Shown piece after piece: positions 22,370-33,849 of a DNA stretch of 64,000 nt. The DNA is from Mesorhabditis belari (Eukaryota; Nematoda; Chromadorea; Rhabditida; Rhabditidae). Both the position numbers and the translations under genes were made by a program. The stretch lies in contig CAUEEP010000369.1 in NCBI GenBank assembly GCA_958450365.1, positions 62,001-126,000 on the forward strand. Direction: 5' to 3'. Under the pieces are notes generated by a model. The model had not been told where the DNA came from, did no database searches, and saw only the letters and a program-made list of their open reading frames with translations. How positions within the stretch are numbered: the first letter of the stretch is position 1; every line of letters begins with the position of its first letter.

Positions 22370-22662
22370 AGTTCTGTCTAAATTTTGGCTTCCTCTCCTA
22401 ATAGTGTCGAAGGATTCTTCTTATCTCCCGACCACCCAACTGACGTTTTGCCGAGAGGCCTTCGGGGCTAGAGAGCATGCAGCAACCTTAGCCCCCTTAG
22501 ATACCTAAGGTTGCTGCATGCTCTCTAGCCCCGAAGGCCTCTCGGCAAAACGTCAGTATTTATTGTCGGCAATAGTTAATGAAAAAGTGAATTATATTAA
22601 CTATCGGCAATAGTTAATAAAAAGTGAAATATATTAACTAACGGCAACGGTGCGGATAGTTA
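22370..22662. mobile_element. Hairpin-bearing repeat element (copy b)
   Basis: Second copy of 13418-13711. The perfect inverted arms are 22439-22490 and 22506-22557, 52 bp each, with the spacer 2 nt shorter. The arms are identical between copies, implying a recent origin or constraint. Confidence 0.8.
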
Positions 22663-22784
22663 ATATTTTTCGGATTTTTATTAATTTTCACCAGGTTTTT
22701 GGGAAATTTTTTTTTCCAAAAATCAAATGTAATTGATTGGTCAGTTAGCATTCAAAAATCGACTCAAAAAATGATTCAGACCGC

Positions 22785-22930
22785 GCGGATAATTAATATT
22801 TCTCACTCTTTTATTAACTAGTGCCACTAATTAATATTTCTCACTTTTCTATTAACTAGTGCCACTAATTAATCTTTCTCACTCTTTTATTAACTATTGC
22901 CACTAGTTAATATTTTTCACTTTTCTATTA
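22785..22930 (+). repeat. Tandem TTAATATTTCTCAC repeats
   Basis: Units of about 37 bp containing TTATTAACTAGTGCCACTAA alternate with CACTCTTTT/CACTTTTCT. Their reverse complement resembles the GGCAATAGTTAATAAAAAGTG units of the adjacent hairpin element. Confidence 0.65.
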
Positions 22931-23558
22931 GGAAATAAGCGAAAATCCTTAACATATACACCCGGGTATACATAACATATACAATGAATGAACGTAAATC
23001 GTGATTTACTTTTAATAATTGAAGAGCTTGAAAAACTTCTAATTTTTTTATAATTCGTATCTTGAGAAAATGTGGTAACCAAATATATTTTTTCCCAGTC
23101 ATTAATTTCTTGATCTGGTACTGAAAATGGTGAAGTTGATCATAAAACATGTGATAAAAATGATCCTACTAATTTTGACACAAAAATAATTGAGGTTATA
23201 TTTTGCTCATATCTTGCAAATTTTACATCTGTCCTCAACAAAAAGATTAACGCGTTACCAAAGACTTCAATGGGTTTGAATAAATACAACAAATGTGATA
23301 GAATTCAGTTTAGAGTTCAGAGTTTAGAAAGAGTTTAGATTTGTCGAAAAAATCAGGAGTCACTTAACAAAAAGTACTCTTTTTCCTTAACAACTCGATA
23401 AAATAATACATGTTTCAAAATTGTTTTAATACCAATGAACAATCATGGCCTTAGTTCTAGTTCATCAAAAATCAGGCTTATAGCCAAATTTCCAAAAAGA
23501 TTCACTTAGTAGTTTCGCTTGAAATGCAAGTTTTGTGAAAATTTGGCACAAGCATATC
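22931..23558. other. No gene recognised
   Basis: AT-rich. The ORF at 23150-22917 is unconvincing. The last 100 bp belong to the block also present near 48820-48900. Confidence 0.4.
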
Positions 23559-24081
23559 TACAGGTCGTAATTATTGCAACAAGATACTCAAGGCATTGCA
23601 CACCAAGAAGTTTCACTGGAAGAAGATTTTAAAACAGAAATAGCTTTATTTAACAGTAACAAATAAGGAAACAAGAGATTATTCGATATGACCGCTTTTT
23701 GCCTTGATAACAGCCCTTAATCGGTTCGGATATGCCTCCACTGCGGCCCGAATGTCATCTTGAGGAATCGCCTTCCATCCTTTGGTCAAAGACTTCTTCA
23801 AAGAATCCAAACTTTTGTGTTTTCCTCTAAGATTGCCCAAATGGAAAAGTCCATCACATTGAGATCTGGTGAGTTTGGAGGCCATTCATCCTTGGTGATC
23901 ACTGAGGGAAAGTTGGCCACACACCAGTCCTAAACCGTCTTCTTCGTGTGAGCGGGAGCTCCATCTTGCATGAAGGTCCAATTTTGATTGTTATTGGCTT
24001 TACACGCCCATGACACGCCCGTTTTCCTGTTTGGAAAACGGTCTTTGAACTCTTGTTGCAATAATTATGACGCACCCTGTA
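23559..24081 (-). mobile_element. Tc1-like element remnant with transposase 3' end
   Basis: Ends are TACAGGTCGTAATTATTGCA and TGCAATAATTATGACGCACC followed by CTGTA. The minus strand encodes FMQDGAPAHTKKTV, an interrupting stop, then WPPNSPDLNVMDFSIWAI and an intact C-terminal tail to about 23679. The N-terminal DNA-binding half is lost. The paralogous block at about 47500-47530 lacks it (empty site). Confidence 0.85.
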
Positions 24082-24548
24082 ATCCATCATGTTTGAAATG
24101 TGTTGAAAAGGTTTCCTTGATTTACCCTAGGTTCTTGTGAGAAAAATATAAATCAAAGGCACTAGAAAGATTGTTTGAGCACAAAATGACATCGGTTAAA
24201 CTTCTAGTTTTTCAACACTGGACTAGAATTCTAATACTAAAAGTAAAACATTCGTTTTCCTGAAAGTCTTAAGATTTTCAGTGGATTCTCAATGGCTAAC
24301 AAGGTCGTTTTTCTAGGCTTAAAATTTGTTTATTGATTAAAAAACTGAAAAGATTTGATAAGCGGTTAATAAGATACATGTTTTGCAGAAAAGTAGCTCT
24401 TTTCTGTGAAATCTTATTTGATGTTTTGATTTTGAATATCTCTGATTCACTTGGCCTTCCTCTAAAGATCTTTTGTGTGATAAAAGGGACGGAGCCCACT
24501 TTGTCTGGCTTTTCTTTGGCTTTGAAACACTGAACCAACGATTGATTA

Positions 24549-25095
24549 TATTGGGTTGATGAATTGAAAACTGCGGGACTTTCAACTAAAATTTATTGAA
24601 GATAAAACGATCAATTCATTCGAAATAATTTCCATTATTATTGAAGACTTCTGCCCATTTTACAGGCAATTTGCGGATTCCTCTTTCGTGGTAGGATTTT
24701 CGTTTGTGTGTGAGACAAGTGTGAGACTCAAAAATGGAGGACTGGAGATGTCAGCTGCCAGCCCAGTTTGAGCACTTTCTTCAAAAGAAACCCATTTTGG
24801 TGTCAATAGAAAAGTTGTAGAGAATCAAAAATTAGGCTTATAGCCAAATTTCCAAACAGATTCACTTAGTAGTTTCGCTTAAAATGCAAGTTTTGTGAAA
24901 ATTTGGCATTTCTTTTGTGTAAATTTGGCATTTCTGGAAAACCAGTTTTTGAATCGTTCTGAAAATTAGGATATAAGCTTGATTTTTGATTCTCTACAAC
25001 TTTTCCATTGACACCAAAATGGGTTTCTTTTGAAGAAAGTGCTCAAACTGTCACATATGACAACAGCCCGCAGTTTTCAATTCACCAACCCAATA
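24549..25095. mobile_element. mariner-type MITE, family 3 (copy a), with nested inverted repeat
   Basis: Outer ends are TATTGGGTTGATGAATTG and CAATTCACCAACCCAATA. Inside, 24774-25050 is a second inverted repeat with arms of about 66 bp (AGTTTGAGCACTTTCTTC). Copies: 48539-49087, and a third left end at 47996. Confidence 0.8.
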
Positions 25096-25411
25096 GTTCA
25101 ATATCAAGACAAATTTCAAGTTTCAAAAGTTGAAAAAAAGCTGTCTTTTTCAATAAATTTGGATTTTTAACGTATTCCACTCAAAAAAACAGCAATGATT
25201 ACGAGGGGAAATTATTTTTTACGAAAAAGCCATTCTTTTCTCTGTTTAATGTCTGCGTTTCTCCAGAAACTCAACTATTTTCCCGATTTTTCGCTTTTCC
25301 CAGCTTTTCCCTCAAATTTGTAGTTTATTCTCGACCCAAATCTTTCTTTTTTATAAACATTCTTATTATTTATGCATTGATTTCAAAAAACTATTTAGTT
25401 TTTTTTGAAAA

Positions 25412-28400
25412 ATGGAGGATTTTCTTCGACATATGTTATCTCCAGAAGAAATTGCAATAAAAGAGGTGGGTTAAAAGAGTTTTAAAGCTGAAAATGGGGT
25501 TGAAAATCGGCATCTATAGCTCATAGTGTTTTAGCTAGATTTTGCACTAAATTTTTTGGTAAAACAAATTACTCAGGATGATCGGCGAACAACAAAAGAT
25601 TCAGATCCAAATATCCAACTTTTATTGAAGATTTCATTGCCATCATTTACATTATTTACATCATTTACATTTACATTTACATTATAGAGAATTCACGAGA
25701 AAGAAGAACGTTTTCAAGCGATTTTCCGGGAACATTATCATTTGTGGGATGATTTCGTTTACTCTGTACAAAAAGTGATCGAACCTTTTACCGAAGAATG
25801 GATACAAGAAGTATATAAAAGGAAACCAAAGAGGAAAATGTAAATGTTTTTATTGTATTTCCTCTTAAAACACTCTGGTTTTTATTGAGGTTTTAACCGA
25901 ACTGGCTAAGTTTAAATTACAGATTGCAAAAAATCGAGGAACGCTTTGATGTGTTGTTGAAATATTTGGAGGAGATTCTTCCAGAAATGTTGAATAAAAT
26001 TGGGATTAATCCATCAAGTAAGCATGATTTTTCAATTATTATTTAGAGCTCTTCTAGAACCAAGTCTAGAACTAGGATTTCAACTAAATCTAAGGCTAGC
26101 CAGGAGCTAAGTCAGAAACCAGGTTCAATCCTGGAAATGTTGACGATTCAGCCTGACCATGTCACAAGTCCAGTTTGCTTTTTTCTTTTTTTGGAAAATC
26201 TATTCTATTCCTATTGTTAGTCCGAAGTTGGAATGTTTTAAACTAATTCTAGAGTTGTTCCAATAGGCTTCTTGGACTTGTAAAGCAGGCCAGTCCAGGG
26301 CAAAGATCGATCGGAATCTAACAAGCTCAAAGATTTTTGTGAGCCAGTAAAGCCAAGTCAGACATGGTCAGATAAGTCAAAAGTCTGCGAAAACCGTTGC
26401 CGAAAAGCCTAAGCCCAAACCTAACAAGCCCAAATAGACTTAGTGCTGGGCGCTAGCCTCTAGCCTTCTCATTATGTCCAATCCTAAGCCTACGCCTGGC
26501 CCGGGGAAATACATCTTTGGAATCAAGATCTGTCAGATCCAGTAAAGCCAGAAGCTGACTTTGAACCGATTCTAATCATAGAAAGCGACTCCAACTTGTC
26601 TTTATAAACTTGAAATCATAAATCTAACGATTTCTTTCAGTAATCAAGACTCAAGGAGAACAATTTGAAAAGATGGGCGTTTTAGCAAGAGCTTGTGATG
26701 TGGTAAGTGAACTCTTCAAAAAGTTTTACCAAATTTAATGTTCAGGAAAAGAAAGGTGAGAGCTTCAAGATTGAGAATCTCGACATTTACATGCTGACTT
26801 ACTCGATGCCGGCAGTGATCGCTGGGAATGTCGATATCAAATCATTATGGTAAAAGTGTTTTTTTCAAATAATCTTTCTTTAAACATTCCCCTTTCTCCC
26901 GTAATCTTTTCTCTATTTTTATTGAATCTTTCGTTTTTTTTCTCTAATTATATGAGAAAGGATATCGAAAATATAAAAAATAAATAAACTGGATAAAAAT
27001 AGAGACAAGATTACGGTGAAAAGAGAAAGAGAACACAATTTTGAAGACTAAAGTAAGTTAATTCTAGATAATTCTTTAGGTTATGCATGGAGAATTCTCT
27101 GTTCATCGCCTACACATCCAAAGAAACAAATCCGAGTGAGGAAACGAAGAAAAAGGTCTACTAAACATTGAAAAGAATAAAATAAACACTTTAGAAAAGC
27201 ATAGATTTAATGAATTCTTTTGATTTGATTTGATTTGATGAATGATGATGTAAAGATTTGATGAATTCACTTATTCAAAGGTTTAAATGTGACTGATTTC
27301 AGGTTATGGCCTTGTGGAAAAAAGAGAAATTACTGGCGATATCAAAACTGAAAGCTGAACCATCAAAAAATGAAAAACAAAAGGCTGAATCATCAAAAAA
27401 TCTTGAAACAAGAAAAGCTGGGAATTTGCGAAAAAGTGGTACTTTTCCAGTGAGCGAACTAGATCAAGAACCGACTTCAGAAGAACATCACGAATTTTTA
27501 CAGGTAATCGTTTTTGGCAAGATCATTTTGAGTAGATCTTGATCATTTCAAGAACATTTTGAGTAGATCTTGATCATTTCAAGAACATTTTGAGTAGATC
27601 TTGATCATTTCAAGAACATTTTGAGTAGATCTTGATCATTTCAAGAACATTTTGAGTAGATCTTGATCATTTCAAGAACATTTTGAGTAGATCTTGATCA
27701 TTTCAAGAACATTTTGAGTAGATTTCGATCATTTCAAGATCGTTTTGAGTAGATTTCGATCATTTCAAGATCGTTTCCAGTAGATTTTGATCATTCCAAG
27801 CTCATTCCGAGTAGATTTTGATCACTTTAAGATCATTTCAAGATCATTTTGAGTGATAAATGCTCTAAAGCATCTCCTAGCTACCATAATTTCCCTTAGA
27901 TCTCCATAGATACATCCAATCTTAAATACATCCAAATCGATCTCCACGATTTCTTATTGTAAATTGTGATGCATTAATTGATTATGGTAAATTGGGTTAC
28001 GATAAATTGTGATTCGTTGGGTCACTTGTGGGTGTGAAAGCGCTTTAAATTGATCGCGAAAAGTTGAGAAATGAATTTAAAATGCAACTTTCAGAGAAGT
28101 AAAGTGAAGCTCGAGGAAGTCAAGTCCATTTTCTCGACTCGCTACTATTTTTGGGAGATTTACAATCAACATTTCGGTGGTAGCATTTCTTTTTTGGCTC
28201 GAAAACTTTTCAAAAGTGATATCATTTTGTCGGAATGGTTGTCATTTTCACACAAATTTTTTCAAATTAATCTTTAGGTTTGAATTGTTAGATGAACGAG
28301 TGAATATTCTTTCTGAATACCTTCTTAAAACGATTCCAAAAGCTTTAAAAGAGATAAATGTATCAATTGAAAGTGGGTTTTCAAAAGAATTCAAATTTTA

Positions 28401-29455
28401 ACTTGACTTTCAAGACTTAATTGACTTAAATTGACTTGAAAATGCAAAGTTTAACAATTCTAGATTTACTGTTTAGGCATTAAAGCCGAAGCTCGTGCTT
28501 TTGAAGAGTCTAATGAATACATTCCGCATTGCGAACTGGTAAGTAGACATACAATTGCTAGAAAAGCATTCAGTTTTTGTTTGGCTATTGTAATTTCTCA
28601 AAAACTTTAGATAGAAATCGATGAATCTCTGAAAATCGAGTGCTCGAATGCGGTGAGTTTAGTGTTCAATGTTGCGCTTGAGATCTACACTCGGCCAGAA
28701 ATCAACACAATTTGGTGAGGAATTCAGGGAAAGATCAGAAATTTCTCAAATTTAGACAAAATTTTGAAACTTTATTCTCAAATTTGCAGGATTTCGAGTG
28801 TAAACGATAAACTGTACGCTTTCACTGCAAAGAAAAAAGATTTGAGTGATGAAGAGAAAGAGAAAGTGAGATTGCTTTAAGTTTTTCAACACGATTTGGT
28901 GTTGATTTAGTTTTTGATTTAGTTTTGAAAAAGAGTTACCGTATTTTCTCTAATAGTAGTGCACCCTGAGCGTTGCCTAAATTGCTGGAAATCTCGAAAG
29001 GCGCTTATCAGAACCTATCGATGTGGGATCGGAAAATGTAGCTGACGATGAGATCTTGTGGGGGATTAGAGTGTTGAGCTTCTGTGAAAACTTTGAAAGC
29101 CCTAAAATAGTCATCAACTCGGCTCGGCGGGGTGCACTACTATTAGAGAAAATACGGTATCCACAAACTTATCGGAGGTGACTGGAATTTCCAAAAACGA
29201 AAGACCCTCTCCTTTGAATTAAAAGAGAAAGAAGAGAGAGTGTAAAATGAACTTTATTTAAAGCTTTAACTTTCCTTAAAACTTTGTTTAATATTTAATA
29301 TATTGTAAGAATTTTTGAATTTAAAACACAACTTATTCATTTTTTTTTTACAGAAAACTGATGGTTCATTTCCATTCCCGAAAGGCAGCTATTTTTCATT
29401 CACCGATTTGGATGAATTCGATGAGGAAAAAGAGAAGATATCATCGAATGATTAG
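25412..29455 (+). CDS. Gene A: two-module protein, novel family, no RING
   Basis: Starts MEDFLRHMLSPEEIAIKE at 25412 and ends TAG 29453-29455, with AATAAA about 25 nt downstream. Exons by eye include 25412-25465, about 25686-25839, about 25923-26018, about 26641-26702, about 26747-26849, about 27082-27153, about 27304-27503, about 28096-28233, about 28279-28374, about 28477-28538, about 28610-28713, about 28790-28865 and about 29354-29455. Module 1 carries REHYHLW, RFDVLLKYLEEILP and DIKSLW; module 2 carries RYYFWEIY, RVNILSEYLLKTIP and PEINTIW. It is closely similar to the first half of gene B, but ends in GSYFSFTDLDEFDEEKEK instead of continuing to modules 3-4 and the RING. Function is unknown; the family is not recognised. 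A TTTAG acceptor lies just upstream of the ATG. Confidence 0.65.
27515..27860 (+). repeat. 31-bp minisatellite in gene A intron
   Basis: About ten units of a 31-bp repeat, TTTTGAGTAGATCTTGATCA plus TTTCAAGAACA. It lies between modules 1 and 2. The homologous intron of gene B holds a longer array (51600-52275). Confidence 0.85.
28937..29159. mobile_element. MITE family 2 (copy a)
   Basis: 223 bp. Left end TACCGTATTTTCTCTAATAG; the right end is its inverse, so the terminal repeats are about 30 bp (to GTAGTGCACCC). It lies in the last intron of gene A. Confidence 0.85.
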
Positions 29456-29589
29456 AAATTATTTGAAAATTATTAAAAAATAAAATTGGAAGTGCCTAAA
29501 CGATAAGCCATTGATAAAGCCATTGATAAGATATTAAGATTTTTGAACAAATCGATCAAGAAGAGAAAAATATTCTGGTAACTGGATTG

Positions 29590-32500
29590 ACTAGATGAGG
29601 TTTTGTGGGTGAGCTCCTCCGGGTAAAGCGTCGCGTAGAGCAGCCTGCAATGATGGTGGATAAAGCCTAATTTGAAGTTAACTGGCAGGATGGGCCAAGT
29701 AAGCTACAAAAAAAGTTGAAATTTTTTAGTAAAATGGAACTCACTACATTTTCATCGACCAATCTATAGACTAGATAGCCAATTTTAAAAACGATTCGCC
29801 GTTCTAGAGTCGGATAGTCAAATCGTTGTCCGTTCAGCTCCGCGAAGTCCATCTGAGAATGCAAACTTTATTACTTCAAACGAGCTTAATGTCAGAAATA
29901 CTTATGATTTTAGTGAATAAGAAAATTAATGATTACAGGATTTTGAGTTTTTCAAGTATTTTTTGCTTTCATTACATTTACTTCTAGCTACACTGACCAA
30001 ATATTTTTTTGTTGCATAGGCATTACCAATGCTTTACTATCTAAACTTTTAGACTACCAGCGGGAACGCCGCCTGAAATGTGTTTTTCGTGATCAGCGGG
30101 TAAAACGACTTTCTTAGAAAGTTTTTCTGGTCAAAAGAACCACATAAGAACAAGAAATAACTCTCGAAAGAGCAATTTTACCCGCTGATCACCAAAAACA
30201 CGTTTTTAGCCTAGTTTTAACCGAAAAATTGACGAAATTTGATTTTGACATTTTGGTCTGACTGAGCTCATTTAAGTGCTTATAAAAGTTTTAAAACGGA
30301 ACGAATCAACAAATGGTCTTTGCTACTGGGTTCTTATTAAATACAGCTTTCGAACAAGACCAAACTCGTTTAAACTCGTCCAAATTTCGTGCAAATGTCC
30401 TAACAAGATACTAAAAAAAATCCTTTTAGTTGCCATTTTATTTCATTCAAACTTTGACGGCTTGATATCACGATGGAAAACACGTCTTTCTTGAAGATAT
30501 TTGAGAGCATCGAAAAGCTGTGATCCCCAATCAATCACCGTTGAAATCGAGTAGCATTTCTCGCTATTTTTGATAACTAAATTGATGATTTAAGAAATAA
30601 ATCAACCTCACTGAGTTTAAATACAATTTTTGACGTCGCCCCTCTCGCAAAATTCGGTGACAATATTCAAGCGAGCTCCTTCACCCGAATGAAAAACATC
30701 AATGTATTCGACGACATTTGGATGTGAAAGCTCTTTCAAGATATTCACTTCACGCCGTAAACTTCTTGGATGATCCGCTGCGGAGAGACATTTCACAGCT
30801 ACAGTTCTGAAAATCACCAACAATTAATACTGGGTGTGCAAGGATGATAACATATTGTGGCGATTATAACATATTGTAGCCACTAAAAAGTTATCTAATT
30901 CTGCCTAAAACCTACCTAAACGCCTAAAAAAATTGGAAAAGTATTGCGGAAATCCGCCTTCATTCTATTTCGCGCCCCAAATCATTTATTGTTTTGCAAC
31001 TTGTTAGCTGAATATCTTTTGTTAAAACCTGTATAAGGCAACTGTTGTTCATTTGATTTTTCTTCTTTGTTTTTACTTTTCTCTGTTTTCCTTTCATCGT
31101 GTGAAAGTTGTTTCCTAATTAGGACGAAATTGTTTCCGTTTTTATCGTCGCCTTTAATTCAATTGTCGATTTTGTGTGAAAATTGCGCAAGTGAGAGCGC
31201 AAAACTCAAGAAAAGCCCAAAAATTCCCAGACAGTCGGCTATTGAATAAAGTGTCTTAGGTCATGTGAGATCAGATATCTCGAAACAAGAAATAACGTGT
31301 CTTGAGTGAAGAGTATCAAGCACGCAAAGAATATTTCTTTATAAATTGCGCGTCATTTAACCTCTCTAGCTAAGCGGTTTCTTTCCCATTCAAAAATGCT
31401 TTATTGCTTTTGATCATTTTGATATTTTGACACATTTTTGTACTTTTTCTTTTTTAGGATGCTTCTCCGTTCATCGTCAATCCATCATTGCTCTCTACAA
31501 GCAGGCTGTCTCGATGGACGACATTCACAAACGCCTAAAAAGTCATCGGAGTGTTGTTTATCGCACAATTCAACGATTTCGATTATTGGGAACATTCGAG
31601 GATTGTCCAGGACGTGGAGAACGACCAAAAGCTGCCTCAAAATTGGATATCAAATTTGTCAAGGATAGGATCAGAAAGAATGAATCCGTGAGGCAAAGCG
31701 CAAAAGGAATGGGCATATCGAAGAGTTCTGTTGGACGAATACTTGAAAACAAGCTTCAACTAACTGCCTACAAGAAAGACAAGACTCAATTTCTCTTGAA
31801 AGGACAAAGGAAAAATCAGATCAGCTTTTGATGCGATTCAATGGGATCGATCACCACAACATGAGAAAAGATGAGAAAATTTTTCTGTACAAGGAGAAGC
31901 AATCAGAATGAGCAGAATGCAGACAAGCTTAAACAAGCAGAATGATCGTATTTGGGCCAAAGCTCAACGAAATTTGATAGTGACTCGTAGTGGACACCTT
32001 GCATCGGTAATGGTGGTGTTTGTGCATCAGGAAAGGCGAAGAAGAGAAGAAGTGGCAATTGTTTGGACATTTTGAAAAACGAAATCACCCCATGGGCTAA
32101 GAAACACTTTGGAAAACGAATTTGAACCTTCCAAAAAGATGGTGCCCCCGCCCACAAGGCCAAGAAGGTTCAAGACTTTTACACTGCCACATTTCGCTTT
32201 TTCTGAATGGCCACCTAGTTCTCCGGATCTCAATCCCCTTGACTTTTCTGTTTAGTCATTGCTTGAAGCAAAAGCTTGCAAAAAATCCAGATAAAACGAT
32301 CGATAGGTTGAAGAAATTCTTGCTTAAAGCATGATGGACATCCCCTACTTGGTCGCCACCGTGGACGCTTTTCCCAAACGTTTGTAGGCTCGTAGCAGCG
32401 CCAATGGTGACCGATTCGAATTCAATTGTTCATTTATAGTTGTTAAATATCAATGAAAGATAAAATTTTGCTTTTTTTCTTTATTGGTCGCTCTTGTCGC

Positions 32501-32750
32501 CAAAGTTTTGTCGCCATAATCCTGGGAGATTTTTCAGTACCACATACAATTTCCAATTTGAAAAACAGCTAAACTTATGATAAATTTGATCAGATTTATT
32601 CATGCGAACGATAAAAACTTGTACAGAAAACTACTTTGCACGACTTTATCAGAAAATTCTCATAAACAAACCTTCCATTAATTTGTTGCCTGAAAACTGT
32701 TCCAAAGCCTCCATGCCCGATCACGTCAAGAGACATAGGATGTATGCTCG
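29590..32750 (-). CDS. Ser/Thr protein kinase gene split by a transposon
   Basis: Minus-strand exons of a protein kinase domain. About 32745-32672 gives the Gly-rich loop (IGHGGFGTVFRQQINGR). 30806-30625 gives TVAVKCL with the ATP-binding Lys, an alpha-C Glu (SLRREVNILKELSHPNVVEY) and VTEFCERGDVKNC. About 30562-30457 gives LKYLQERRVFHRDIKPS, the catalytic loop, ending in AA|GTTTGA, so the Asn codon can be completed by the next exon. A Lys-rich open piece at about 31220-31020 (LIRKQLSHDERKTEKSKNKE) may be an extra exon. About 29870-29750 (LNGQRFDYPTLERRIVFKI) and about 29700-29590 (LYPPSLQAALRDALPGG) are possible C-terminal exons. No DFG/APE exon was found. The Tc element at 31440-32430 lies in the first intron. 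The kinase subfamily is not assigned; the gene may be decayed. Confidence 0.55.
30060..30230. mobile_element. Short hairpin MITE
   Basis: Inverted halves GTGTTTTTCGTGATCAGCGG (about 30079) and CCGCTGATCACCAAAAACAC (about 30183), continuing into GTAAAA/TTTTAC. Lies within a kinase intron. Confidence 0.65.
31427..32440 (+). pseudogene. Tc1/Tc3-like transposase, decayed
   Basis: The N-terminal paired helix-turn-helix part is open at 31427-31831 (IIALYKQAVSMDDIHKRLKS; GISKSSVGRILENKLQL). The catalytic part follows in several frames with stops: DGAPAHKAKKVQDFYTATF near 32140, then WPPSSPDLNPLDFS near 32210, then SMMDIPYLVATVDAFPKR near 32330. Multiple frameshifts and stops make it inactive. The 3' part is duplicated at 42150-42660. 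Confidence 0.85.
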
Positions 32751-33325
32751 CTAGAATTTGAAAGATTAATTCTGATTTTAGCCAAAAGTCAAGATCGATT
32801 GGTAGAAGAAAGAAACAAAAAGATGCTGAGGTGGGAAAAGTCAGAAGAAGTCTTATCTCTTCGGGAAATGGCAGCGACGAGTCTACAAATGCTCACAAAT
32901 TTACCCTTTCTCCCAATCATAAATCTTTTCCCCAATCATAAAATCTGTTCATCGCAATTCGTCGTTCAATTCCATTCTGAAATTTTGATAATCATGGACA
33001 AAAAGTGATATCACAATTGATTCTACAGTCAATTGCGATATCACTGTTTGTTCCTCCAAAATTATAGCAACTCCAGTCAATTAAAATGCCTTTGATTTAC
33101 TTTCATAAAGCTTTATCAGCTTTTTTTCTGGTTTTTTTTCTCGTTATTTGATTGTATTTTATATTATTACTCAAAAACGTTGCTAATTTTAGGAATGGTT
33201 AAGAAATCTCTTCATCGCGATTCGATCATAGTCTTGCACAAAAGTAGTACATTAGCGACCGAACTGAAGACGAAGACTGAAGACGGCTGAAGATCAAGAC
33301 TGTTTATCAATTTCAAAAGATCAAT
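32751..33325. other. Intergenic, duplicated in part
   Basis: 32450-32950 recurs at 42670-43140. The + strand ORF 32799-33008 does not look coding. Confidence 0.45.
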
Positions 33326-33327
33326 TA

Positions 33328-33350
33328 ATAATAATAATAATAATAATACT
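33328..33350 (+). repeat. (AAT)n microsatellite
   Basis: About seven ATA/AAT trinucleotides, directly before a transposase fragment. Confidence 0.9.
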
Positions 33351-33369
33351 TTATTCAAACGATAAAGTG

Positions 33370-33510
33370 AAAGAAATTCATTGAAGAAATTGTTGATGAA
33401 AGCCTGGGATGAGTTGGATACAGCCTACCTGATCGCCACGGTCAATACGTTTCCGAAACAATTCAAGGCCTGCATTAACGCTCAAGGCTCCCCACGTTGA
33501 GGTTCTTTGT
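33370..33510 (+). pseudogene. Tc3-like transposase C-terminal fragment
   Basis: Encodes KKLLMKAWDELDTAYLIATV then NTFPKQFKACINAQ. This is similar to the C-terminus of the element at 31427 but clearly diverged, so it is a separate insertion. Confidence 0.65.
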
Positions 33511-33849
33511 CGAAAAATAAATGAAAATTATTATTTTATCAATGGTTTAATTATTTTTTTGAGATGGCAGTTGGCTGATTCTAGTAAATACCATTGTTTT
33601 GCCCAATAAACAATCAAAAAAAATTGCTTTCAGTTGTAAAAAATAGCTTAAAGATTTAATATTTTGACCAATTTTTAGTATTTGTCCGATTTCGCCTTGT
33701 TGGTTTACTTGGTTCTTTTGGATCTTTTGGATCTTTTGGATCTTTTGGCTCTTTTGCTACCGTAAGCTACCGTAAGCTTTCTTTCAGCTTTTCTGAATGA
33801 TTTAATTTTAATCCCATTCGATGCTGTGAATTGAATGGGATCAAAATTA

